DNA of 64,000 bases from JAAZAI01 sp050942875. GTDB lineage: Bacteria; Verrucomicrobiota; Kiritimatiellia; RFP12; UBA3636. The translations under genes were made by a program, and so were the position numbers. Numbering within the stretch: position 1 is the first letter of the stretch; each line of letters opens with the position of its first letter. The stretch lies in the NCBI GenBank assembly GCA_050942875.1, contig JBMNOD010000002.1, positions 28,449 to 92,448 of the forward strand, in the 5' to 3' direction. The notes below the pieces were generated by a model, which did not search any database, was not told where the DNA came from, and worked only from the letters and a program-made list of their open reading frames with translations. Positions 33,857 through 41,784 of the stretch are shown piece after piece.

Positions 33857-34912
33857 ATGGCAATGACAAATTACAAGATCCGACAAGGCTTCTCGCTAAT
33901 GGAGCTGCTAATCGTCATGGCGATTCTGGCCATCCTGATGGCGATGGTGGCGCCAAGGGCCGGCAATCTCATCGCCAGCTCCCGGGAGCACAAGTGCCGC
34001 AACAATCTCAAGCAGCTCCATTCGGCCGTCATGAGCTTCATGAACGACAAGGATTCGGTCAACAAGGAGAGAAATGATCATCTGGAGGGAAACCTCCCCT
34101 ACGCGATGAGCTACGAGGTTCGAGCGCCTGAGCTCGAGAACCCTGAATACGACTGGTACTACGCGGAGCGCCGCGGCTGGATCGCCTGGAGCCCCGACAA
34201 AAATCCCACGCCCAGGACTGCAGACACGTTGAACAACCTCTGGAAGGGCAAGGGCAGGTTCGAGCAGCACGAACCCTCGCTGTGGCATGACCTCGGCACC
34301 GGGGCGCTGGCCAAATTCGGCGTGGAGAACGGCACGCTCTTCGGGTACATGAACGACTCCTACGAGCACTACGTCTGCCCTGTGATCCGGGCGGCCTTCA
34401 AAGACGCCGACGTCTGGCGCACCTACGCCATGAACCCCTTCTTCCACGGCCCCGGTTCGCGTTCCTGGTATCGGCGCACGTCATCACGCATCGGCTCCGC
34501 AGAGAGCTACAAAGGCTACACCCCCGAGCCCTCGAAGCTGCTCCTCTTCGTCGAAACCCTGCCAGGGACCCAAGAGCCCTATCAGCGGAAATACGATTGG
34601 AGCGACCCCGCTTCGGACGAGCCGATCTACCGCGGGGACTGCTGCATGACCCCGAAGGACGACGAGCTGAAAACCGACAACAACGAAGACCTTGACTATC
34701 CGCCCATCGGCGATGCCGATCCCAAAAAGGCGACCGAATTCCCGTACCTGCACAAGGTTCCGAGAGGTTCTTTTGGAGACACCGACACCACTTATGGCAT
34801 CGTCGGCATGGCCGTGTTCTTCGATGGCCACATCGGAAAAATCCTTTCGGGCAAAATCAATCCCGTCTGGGCGTACAACCGGGGACTCGACCCCTCGAAA
34901 AAGCGCAAATAA
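33857..34912 (+). CDS. Type II pseudopilin-like protein with long globular domain
   Basis: The 351-residue protein starts with a short basic leader and the prepilin signal GFSLMELLIVMAILAILMAM, where cleavage is expected after the Gly and the following segment is the transmembrane helix. A long globular part follows that I cannot match to a known fold beyond the ending GIVGMAVFFDGHIGKIL, similar to the H-x9-DG ending of PVC-type (DUF1559-like) pseudopilins. It is likely a surface or secretion-associated protein processed by prepilin peptidase. ATGs at 33830 and 33863 are alternatives; 33857 follows AGAGGA. Confidence 0.75.
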   Translation: MAMTNYKIRQGFSLMELLIVMAILAILMAMVAPRAGNLIASSREHKCRNNLKQLHSAVMSFMNDKDSVNKERNDHLEGNLPYAMSYEVRAPELENPEYDWYYAERRGWIAWSPDKNPTPRTADTLNNLWKGKGRFEQHEPSLWHDLGTGALAKFGVENGTLFGYMNDSYEHYVCPVIRAAFKDADVWRTYAMNPFFHGPGSRSWYRRTSSRIGSAESYKGYTPEPSKLLLFVETLPGTQEPYQRKYDWSDPASDEPIYRGDCCMTPKDDELKTDNNEDLDYPPIGDADPKKATEFPYLHKVPRGSFGDTDTTYGIVGMAVFFDGHIGKILSGKINPVWAYNRGLDPSKKRK

Positions 34913-34975
34913 AAGGCAGCCTCGCCCACGTTTTATATCCACTTCCATTTTGCACATCAGGAGCTAACGAGAATC

Positions 34976-37660
34976 ATGTCCAAGGACAAGACGCCGGCAT
35001 CCAAATCCGGTGCATCACAAACTAAGAGGGCGGCCGCAGTTGCCAAGAAGACGGTAAAGACGACCGAAAAGACAGGAAAAACCGCCGAGAAAGCGGCAAG
35101 GCCTGTCAAAAAAGCGGCAAGGCCCGCCGAGAAGACGACAAAAACGGTTGGAAAAACGGCCGAAGTCGCCGAAAAGGCAACAAAGACCAAGGCCAAAGCG
35201 GCCCAAAAGACGACAACGACCGCCGAGAAAGCAAAGGCGACCGGAAAAACGGCTCAAACCGCCGAGAAAGAGAAAACGGCGGCAGCCGAAGCCAAAGCCA
35301 CGGAAAAAGTGAAGAAACCCGTCAAAAAGACGTCGAAGACCAAGGCCGCGGGAAAGCAAGAGAAGACCATTGAAAAAGCGGCCGAGGCCACCGAAAAAAA
35401 AGCCAAGCCCGCCGAAAGAGCCTCCAAAGCCAAGGTCGAGAAGAAGTCCGACGCCGACGTCGCGACCAAGGCAGCCGAAACCGACGACTCGCCCTCGACC
35501 CCTGAACCCAAGGCTGAAAGCACGGCGAAAGCCACCAGGAAGGCGGCGAAGCCTGCCTCAAACGGCGCAAAAAAGGCGGCGAAGAAGCGTTCCAAAAAAC
35601 ATGACGACGACGATTTCGACGACGATTTCGACGATGACATTGACAGCTTTCTTGATGACGACGGCGACGACGGCGACGATGACGACACCACCAATCCTGA
35701 TTGGGAGGAGTCCGGGGAATTCAACAAGGAGGAGCCTGGCGAGCCTTCGCCCGAAGACCTTGACATCAACGAAACGGAGATTGAGTCTGAACTCGCCCAG
35801 CTCGACGTCGACGAACTCGTCAAGACCGTCAGCGAAGGACGGCGGCGCGACGACGACGATGACGACGGCGACGACGGCGACGACGACCTGTTTGACGACA
35901 TTCTGCCCCGTCGGCGGAGTCGCGACGACGACGACGACGAAAGCGGCTACCCCCCTGACGACGACGGCTACGACCCGTATTCATTCGAGCTGCCCGAACA
36001 GGCACGAATGGATCCCGACGTCACATCGGCGCGCCTCCACCGCGAGGAGTATGCCGAAAAACTCCAGGAGTTGGTCAAAGTCGCCGAGGCAAAGGGCTTC
36101 ATCACCCATGAGGACATCAACGAGATTCTACCCCCCTCCGTGCTGAAGGACACGGATATCGAGACCTACTTGGCCGATCTCAGTTTGATGGGCATCGACG
36201 TCATTGACGAGGCGCAGGTGGAAGCCTACAAGGCCGAAATCGAACCGCAGGCAGCCGAGGCAAAGACGCCGAAGATGGACTTCTTCGACGATCCCATCCG
36301 CATGTACCTGCACCAGATGGGCCAGGTGCCGCTGTTGACTCGCGACCAGGAGGTCGACATCTGCATGCGCATCGAAAAATCCGAAAGGACCGTCCGAGAC
36401 ACCTTCAACCGTTTCGGCTTTGCGCTGCGGATGTACAAGGAGCTTATCGCTAAAATTGAAAGTGGCGACGAACGCTTTGATCGCGTCGTCACCGACAAGT
36501 ACGTCGACAGCCGTGAAGCCTACATGGAGCAGCTCCCGCATCTCAAGGCGGAGTTGGACAAACTGCAGGCCCGCCTCCAGCGGCAAGCCAAGCTCATTGC
36601 TGAGCCCAACCTCAAGGATGCCGAGCACGCCCGTCGCATCAAGACGATGGAAAAGCATCGCGACGACCTGCGAAACCTTGCAATGGAGTTCAACTTCAAG
36701 CAGAAGATGATCGAAAACCTCGCCCTCCAGGCCGAAGAGGCCGTCTTCAAGAAGTTCCGCTGGCTCCATGGCGAAGTCAATCGACTCCAAAAACAGCGAC
36801 GAAGCAAGAGCCGCGACAAGCAGATCGAAGATGCTCGCCGCGAAATGGACAAGATCGCCGAGGAGTTCTACATGCCTTCGGATCAGTTCATGGAGGAGTT
36901 CGAAGACCTCCGCAAGGCGCTGCGCGAAGGGCAGGCCGCCCGCACGGAAATGGTCGAAGCAAATCTGCGCCTCGTCATCTCCATCGTCAAAAAGTACATG
37001 AACAGGGGTCTCTCCTTCCTTGATCTCATTCAGGAAGGCAACACCGGCCTCATGAAGGCGGTCGAAAAGTTCGAGTACCGTCGCGGCTACAAATTTTCAA
37101 CCTATGCCACCTGGTGGATCCGCCAGGCGGCCACCCGCGCCATTGCCGACCAGGCGCGGACGATTCGCATCCCCGTCCACATGATCGAGACCATCAACCG
37201 GCTCCTGCGCGTCCAAAAGAAGCTCGTGCAGGAGCTCGGCCGCGAGCCCACCCCCGAGGAGGTCGCCGATGATATGGAGCTTTCCGTGGATCGTGTGCGC
37301 GCCGTGTTCAAGATGGCCCAGCAGCCCATCTCGCTGCAAAGCCCTGTCGGCGACGGCGACGATGCGCATTTCGGGGACTTCCTGCCGGACACGTCGGCCG
37401 AGAACCCCTCGGAGATGACCGCGTACAGCATGCTGCGTGAAAGGCTCCACGAAGTGCTCGACACATTGACCGATCGTGAACGCCAGGTGCTGGATCACCG
37501 ATTTGGCCTTACGGACGGCTATTCACGCACCCTGGAAGAAGTCGGCAAGCAATTTAACGTGACGCGCGAACGCATTCGCCAAATCGAAGCGAAGGCCCTG
37601 CGAAAACTGCGCCACCCCACTCGCATCAGGAGGCTCGAAGGCTTCCTGGACTCCAAGTAG
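34976..37660 (+). CDS. rpoD: RNA polymerase primary sigma factor RpoD with unusual basic and acidic extension
   Basis: The 894-residue protein ends in a standard sigma70: region 1.2 (DPIRMYLHQMGQVPLLTRDQ) near 438, region 2 (NLRLVISIVKKYMNRGLSFL, then FSTYATWWIRQAATRAIADQ) near 662-725 and region 4.2 (TLEEVGKQFNVTRERIRQIE) near 846. In front lies an extra part: residues 1-210 are repetitive Lys/Ala/Thr (KTAEKAA-type, histone-H1-like) and 210-345 are Asp-rich runs such as DDDDFDDDFDDDID. A region-1.1-like domain follows at about 365-420 (LVKVAEAKGFITHEDINEIL). The family is usually 350-620 residues, so the ~340-residue prefix is the oddity. AGGAG precedes the ATG. Confidence 0.95.
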   Translation: MSKDKTPASKSGASQTKRAAAVAKKTVKTTEKTGKTAEKAARPVKKAARPAEKTTKTVGKTAEVAEKATKTKAKAAQKTTTTAEKAKATGKTAQTAEKEKTAAAEAKATEKVKKPVKKTSKTKAAGKQEKTIEKAAEATEKKAKPAERASKAKVEKKSDADVATKAAETDDSPSTPEPKAESTAKATRKAAKPASNGAKKAAKKRSKKHDDDDFDDDFDDDIDSFLDDDGDDGDDDDTTNPDWEESGEFNKEEPGEPSPEDLDINETEIESELAQLDVDELVKTVSEGRRRDDDDDDGDDGDDDLFDDILPRRRSRDDDDDESGYPPDDDGYDPYSFELPEQARMDPDVTSARLHREEYAEKLQELVKVAEAKGFITHEDINEILPPSVLKDTDIETYLADLSLMGIDVIDEAQVEAYKAEIEPQAAEAKTPKMDFFDDPIRMYLHQMGQVPLLTRDQEVDICMRIEKSERTVRDTFNRFGFALRMYKELIAKIESGDERFDRVVTDKYVDSREAYMEQLPHLKAELDKLQARLQRQAKLIAEPNLKDAEHARRIKTMEKHRDDLRNLAMEFNFKQKMIENLALQAEEAVFKKFRWLHGEVNRLQKQRRSKSRDKQIEDARREMDKIAEEFYMPSDQFMEEFEDLRKALREGQAARTEMVEANLRLVISIVKKYMNRGLSFLDLIQEGNTGLMKAVEKFEYRRGYKFSTYATWWIRQAATRAIADQARTIRIPVHMIETINRLLRVQKKLVQELGREPTPEEVADDMELSVDRVRAVFKMAQQPISLQSPVGDGDDAHFGDFLPDTSAENPSEMTAYSMLRERLHEVLDTLTDRERQVLDHRFGLTDGYSRTLEEVGKQFNVTRERIRQIEAKALRKLRHPTRIRRLEGFLDSK

Positions 37661-37702
37661 CGGCACCTCCCCTTTTGCGGGATCGATGTCCCGCATGCCG
37701 CT
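37659..37702 (+). other. Nested hairpin just after rpoD
   Basis: AGCGGCA at 37659-37665 pairs with TGCCGCT at 37696-37702, enclosing an inner GCGGGA...TCCCGC stem near 37677-37694. No T-run follows, so it is a weak terminator candidate at best. The outer stem begins inside the rpoD stop codon. Confidence 0.5.
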
Positions 37703-37770
37703 GCCTGGCTTAAGCGGCCGTGGACCGCCAGAACCTCCACAAGCACCCCAAGAGAACAAGAGCAACCCAC

Positions 37771-38406
37771 ATGGACCCCTCAGAAACTCGTATCGAAACC
37801 ACCGGGAACGCCGTCAAGGACGTGTCCGAAGGCGTCGCGAACATCGCCGAAACCGCGAAAGACGCAGCCGAAGCCGTTGTCGCAGAGGCGGAAACCGTTG
37901 TCGCGGAGACCGCTGAAGACATCGCCACAATCACGGAAGACGCCGCCGTTGCGGAAACCGTCGCCACAACGACTGAGCCGGAACCGGCTGCGGAGGCCGC
38001 TGCCTGCTGCCCTATGAAACCGTGCGTCGGCGCCATCATCGCCGGCGTTGTCGTGCTCGTCATCGTCGTCGTTGCCTTCGCCCGCCGCAAAAAAACCTGC
38101 AAGGCCAAGTCCGAAAAATCCAAAAACGGCAACGGCGCGGCAGTCGAAATCTACGTCGGCAACCTCAGCTATGACATGAACGACGCCCAACTCCGCCGTG
38201 AATTCGAGCGCTACGGCGTCGTCAAGTCCGCCCGCATCATCACCAACCGCTCCAACAACAAATCCAAAGGCTACGGCTTCGTCGAAATGCCCCACCGCAA
38301 GGAAGCGCTGATCGCCATCAAGGCCCTGGACAACGCCGAGGTCATGACGCGCCGCATCCGTGTCAACGAAGCGCGCGCCAACACCAAGCCGCCTGAGGAT
38401 CGATAG
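37771..38406 (+). CDS. Membrane-anchored RRM RNA-binding protein
   Basis: The 211-residue protein has an N-terminal ~78-residue acidic helical-looking region rich in AET/AED repeats. A single transmembrane segment follows at about 85-104 (CVGAIIAGVVVLVIVVVAFA), then a Lys-rich linker and an RRM at about 126-203 with RNP2 (IYVGNL) and RNP1 (KGYGFVEM). Bacterial RRM proteins are normally short and soluble, so the membrane anchor is unusual and would place the RRM in the cytoplasm at the membrane. The ATG at 37771 is chosen; an in-frame ATG at 37720 adds only 17 basic residues and lies next to rpoD's hairpin. Confidence 0.8.
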   Translation: MDPSETRIETTGNAVKDVSEGVANIAETAKDAAEAVVAEAETVVAETAEDIATITEDAAVAETVATTTEPEPAAEAAACCPMKPCVGAIIAGVVVLVIVVVAFARRKKTCKAKSEKSKNGNGAAVEIYVGNLSYDMNDAQLRREFERYGVVKSARIITNRSNNKSKGYGFVEMPHRKEALIAIKALDNAEVMTRRIRVNEARANTKPPEDR

Positions 38407-38544
38407 CACCCCCTGCCCTCCCCGTCCGCAACACACAGGCGTTGTGGGCGAGAAGGGCCACCCCAACTACCCGGAACGTCCTGGCAGCCTCTGTAGTTTT
38501 CTGCCGCCAGGGCGTTCTTCACTCAACTGGACCCCCTCTCGAAC

Positions 38545-40113
38545 ATGTTCACACCCCTCGCCCTGCATCCCGCCCTGCTCGATCGGTTCGACGGCGGCAA
38601 CGACTCCGGAGGCGCCCCTCGCGGCGGCTTCAGGCCGCGTTCGCGCGGCGACCACGACAACGCGGGCAACTACCGTAACGAAAACGTCTGGCGCAGCGCC
38701 CAGGCCAACGACGCCGCGCGCCCGGGCCGGCGCGACGACCGCGACCGCGGCTTTCCCGGCCCCCGAAAGAGCGGGTTCCGAAAACCGTGGGAACGGCGCG
38801 ACGACCGCTTTGGCGATGATCGCGGCGGCTTCCGAAAGCCCTGGGAACGGCGCGACGACGATTCCTCCGACGCCCGCGAAGGCGTCGACGGCTTCCGAAA
38901 GCCCTGGGAAAAGCGCGACGACCGCTTTGGCGATGATCGCGGCGGCTTCCGAAAGCCCTGGGAAAGGCGCGGCTCGCGCTTCGGCGGCCGCGATGGCAAA
39001 TTCGCCGACGACAGAAAAGGCGGCGGCTTCCGAAAGCCCTGGGAAAAGCGCGGCTCGCGCTTCGACGACGACCTCGACGGCGGATTCGCCGACTCCCGGG
39101 AAGAGGGCGGCGGCTTCCGAAAGCCCTGGGAAAAGCGCGGCTCGCGCTTCGACGACGATCGCGACAGCGGATTCGCCGGCCCCCGCAAAGGCGGCGGCGG
39201 ATTCCGCAAACCGTGGGAAAGGCGCGACGACCGCTTTGGCGACGATCACGGCGGATTCCGCAAGCCTTGGTCGACGCGCGGCTCGCGCGTCGACCGCGAC
39301 CGCTCGGAATCAGGCGACGACGCCCCGTTGCCGAAAGGCGCCGTCGTGCCGCCCGCGCCCGAAGGCGAGCTGCTCTTCGGTCGCCAACCCGTCCGCGAGA
39401 TGCTCCGCGCCAACCGGCGCGTCGTCAAAATGACGGTCCTCTCCGACGGCGTCAAGGACAGCGAGGAAATCCTGGAAATCAAGGCCGCCTGCGAAGCCCG
39501 CGGCATCCCCATCCAGAACCACGCGCGCGAAACGATCGACGCGTGGGTCAACGCCGCCAACCACCAGGGCGTCATGGCCGTCTGCGAAGACTATCCCTAC
39601 GCCGAGCTCGACGAAATCACCGACGCCATCGACGTCGCGACGGGCGACTGCCTCGTCGTGATCCTCGACCACGTCGTCGATCCGCAGAACCTGGGATCCC
39701 TGCTGCGCACGTGCGAAACCGCCGGCGTCGTGGGCGTCGTGATCCCGTCGGATCGCGCGGTGGGCGTCACCCCTGCGGCCGTCCGCGCCTCGGCCGGCGC
39801 GGCCGAGCATCTGAAGATCGCCCGCGTGCCGAACCTCGTCAGCGTCATCGAAAAGTTCAAGGGGCTCAACGTCTGGAGCACGGGGCTCGAAGCCCTGCCG
39901 GAAGCGAGGCCCTACACCGCCGTGGACTACACCGGCAGGACCTGCATCGTCATCGGCAGCGAAGGCCATGGCCTGAGTTCGCCGGTGCGCGGCAAATGCG
40001 ACAACCTCGTCGAGCTCCCGATGTTCGGCAAGGTCTCCTCGCTCAACGCCGGCGTGGCCGGCGCCATCGTCCTCTACGAGGCGATCCGCCAGCAACAGCA
40101 AGGGCAACAATAG
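38545..40113 (+). CDS. rlmB: 23S rRNA 2'-O-ribose methyltransferase (RlmB/SpoU) with FRKPW-repeat N terminus
   Basis: The catalytic C-terminal half (from about residue 272) matches the SpoU family: LFGRQPVREMLRANRRVVKM (substrate-binding domain), LVVILDHVVDPQNLGSLLRT (motif 1), CIVIGSEGHGLSSPVRGKCD (motif 2) and LPMFGKVSSLNAGVAGAIVL (motif 3). RlmB methylates G2251 of 23S rRNA in E. coli. The first ~250 residues are not part of the family: eight copies of FRKPW separated by Arg/Asp/Gly-rich spacers, between about residues 76 and 242. This is reminiscent of RGG-type RNA-binding tails. The next gene is tgt, 18 bp later. Confidence 0.9.
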   Translation: MFTPLALHPALLDRFDGGNDSGGAPRGGFRPRSRGDHDNAGNYRNENVWRSAQANDAARPGRRDDRDRGFPGPRKSGFRKPWERRDDRFGDDRGGFRKPWERRDDDSSDAREGVDGFRKPWEKRDDRFGDDRGGFRKPWERRGSRFGGRDGKFADDRKGGGFRKPWEKRGSRFDDDLDGGFADSREEGGGFRKPWEKRGSRFDDDRDSGFAGPRKGGGGFRKPWERRDDRFGDDHGGFRKPWSTRGSRVDRDRSESGDDAPLPKGAVVPPAPEGELLFGRQPVREMLRANRRVVKMTVLSDGVKDSEEILEIKAACEARGIPIQNHARETIDAWVNAANHQGVMAVCEDYPYAELDEITDAIDVATGDCLVVILDHVVDPQNLGSLLRTCETAGVVGVVIPSDRAVGVTPAAVRASAGAAEHLKIARVPNLVSVIEKFKGLNVWSTGLEALPEARPYTAVDYTGRTCIVIGSEGHGLSSPVRGKCDNLVELPMFGKVSSLNAGVAGAIVLYEAIRQQQQGQQ

Positions 40114-40131
40114 AGCCGTAACGTCAGCAGC

Positions 40132-41268
40132 ATGGCCAATCCCTTTTCAATCTCCAAAGTCCAGAATGTCCTGCCGGACGCCCGCCATGCGGCCCGACGA
40201 GGCGCCCTGAAGACCGCGCACGGCGTCGTCCAGACCCCGGCCTTCATGCCGGTGGGCACGCAGGGCACGGTCAAGACGCTGGAGCCGAGGGATTTGAAAG
40301 AGTTGCGGGTCGAAATGATCCTGGCCAACACGTACCACCTGATGCTCCGCCCCGGCAACGACATCATCGCGGCCTGTGACGGCCTCCACCGCTTCATGGG
40401 CTGGGACGGGCCGATCCTGACGGACAGCGGCGGCTTCCAGGTCTACTCGCTCGGCCACCTGCGCAAGATTCGCGACGACGGAGTCGAGTTCAGCTCCCAC
40501 ATCGACGGCTCGACCATTTTTCTCGGACCACGCGAGTCGATGGAGACCCAGAGAATCCTCGGATCCGACATCGCCATGTGCTTCGACGAGTGCATTCCCT
40601 ACCCCGCGACACCCGAATATGCTTGCAAATCTGTCGATAAAACTCTACTATGGGCGGCAATTTGCGCTACACAAAACCGAGCGACCGGACAGCTCGTCTT
40701 CGGCATCGTCCAGGGAGGGGTCTACGGGGAGCTCAGGGAGCGTTGCGCGCGCGGCCTTGTCGAAATCGGTTTCGACGGATACGGCATTGGCGGCGTCAGC
40801 GTGGGCGAGCCTGGCGATGTGTTGCTCAAAGGCGTCGAGGACAGCGCGATCCACCTTCCTGAAGACAGGCCTCGTTACCTGATGGGGGTTGGCGACAGGT
40901 TGCAGATCGTGGAGGCGGTGGCCCGGGGCGTGGACATGTTCGACTGCGTGGTTCCCACGCGACATGCCCGCAACGGGTCGGCGTTCACCCGGCGAGGTTC
41001 GCTCCAGGTCAAGGCCGGCCGCCACAAGCAGGACACCCGTCCCGTGGAGGAAGGCTGCGAATGCCCCTGCTGCCGGCACTTCACCCGGGCCTACATCCGC
41101 CACCTCCTCAACGCGGGCGAGATCCTCGGCATGCGCCTGCTCACGCTCCACAACATCCACTGCTACATGACGTTCATGGAAGAACTCCGCGCCTCGCTTG
41201 AGGAAGGAACCTTCACCGATTTCAGACAACGCGCGCACGAACAACTCAACCAAACAGAAACCCCCTAA
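40132..41268 (+). CDS. tgt: Queuine tRNA-ribosyltransferase (tRNA-guanine transglycosylase)
   Basis: The 378-residue enzyme exchanges guanine for a queuosine precursor at position 34 of certain tRNAs. Motifs are ILTDSGGFQVYSL near residue 98 (catalytic Asp), FGIVQGGVYGELRE, DGYGIGGVSVGEP, MFDCVVPTRHARNG near 268 (nucleophile Asp) and the zinc site CECPCC with a His about 26 residues later. It heads the widely conserved order tgt-yajC-secD(F). Confidence 0.96.
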   Translation: MANPFSISKVQNVLPDARHAARRGALKTAHGVVQTPAFMPVGTQGTVKTLEPRDLKELRVEMILANTYHLMLRPGNDIIAACDGLHRFMGWDGPILTDSGGFQVYSLGHLRKIRDDGVEFSSHIDGSTIFLGPRESMETQRILGSDIAMCFDECIPYPATPEYACKSVDKTLLWAAICATQNRATGQLVFGIVQGGVYGELRERCARGLVEIGFDGYGIGGVSVGEPGDVLLKGVEDSAIHLPEDRPRYLMGVGDRLQIVEAVARGVDMFDCVVPTRHARNGSAFTRRGSLQVKAGRHKQDTRPVEEGCECPCCRHFTRAYIRHLLNAGEILGMRLLTLHNIHCYMTFMEELRASLEEGTFTDFRQRAHEQLNQTETP

Positions 41269-41311
41269 GGCCAGAAACCCGGTCTGACGCGTCAACCCCA
41301 AAACCGATCAC

Positions 41312-41722
41312 ATGAATTCAAACATCTTCCCCATCTTTCTCGCCCAGGCGCCGGCGCAGACCGCCGCCACCACGGCGCAGCCTGCCGCCCCCGGCGCGGC
41401 TCCGACGGATGCGCCCGCCCCGGCGGGCGGCGGTTTCACCGGTCTCCTGCCCTTCATCCTGATCTTCGCGATCTTCTACTTCATCATGATCCGCCCGGCC
41501 CAGCGCAAGGAGAAGGAACGCAAGCAACAGATTTCCGAGCTGCGCGCCGGCACGAAGATTCTTTTCGCCGGCGGCTTCATCGGCACCATCGTCGAAGTCA
41601 AGGACGCGACCTTCCGCGTGGAAGTCGCCGACGACGTCGTCGTCGAAATCGCCCGCGGCGCCGTCCAGCGCGCGCTCAAGGACGACGAAACCCCTGCGGA
41701 TTCAGACACCCAACCCCACTAA
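41312..41722 (+). CDS. yajC: Preprotein translocase subunit YajC
   Basis: The 136-residue protein has one transmembrane helix (LLPFILIFAIFYFIMI at about 50-65) directly followed by RPAQRKEKERKQ, the classic YajC signature, and a small beta-rich tail (ILFAGGFIGTIVEVKD). The N terminus carries an Ala/Pro-rich stretch of about 35 residues. YajC associates with SecDF at the membrane. It lies between tgt and secDF. Confidence 0.93.
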   Translation: MNSNIFPIFLAQAPAQTAATTAQPAAPGAAPTDAPAPAGGGFTGLLPFILIFAIFYFIMIRPAQRKEKERKQQISELRAGTKILFAGGFIGTIVEVKDATFRVEVADDVVVEIARGAVQRALKDDETPADSDTQPH

Positions 41723-41784
41723 GGAACCAGCACGCCCTCCTCTGGCAAGCATTTTTTCACGCACCCCCCCAAGGACCTATCATC

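Noticed and set aside
38770..39290. Regularly spaced repeats that could suggest a CRISPR array
   Set aside because: The repeats are in frame in rlmB, encode FRKPW, vary in spacing and have no unique spacers or cas genes nearby.
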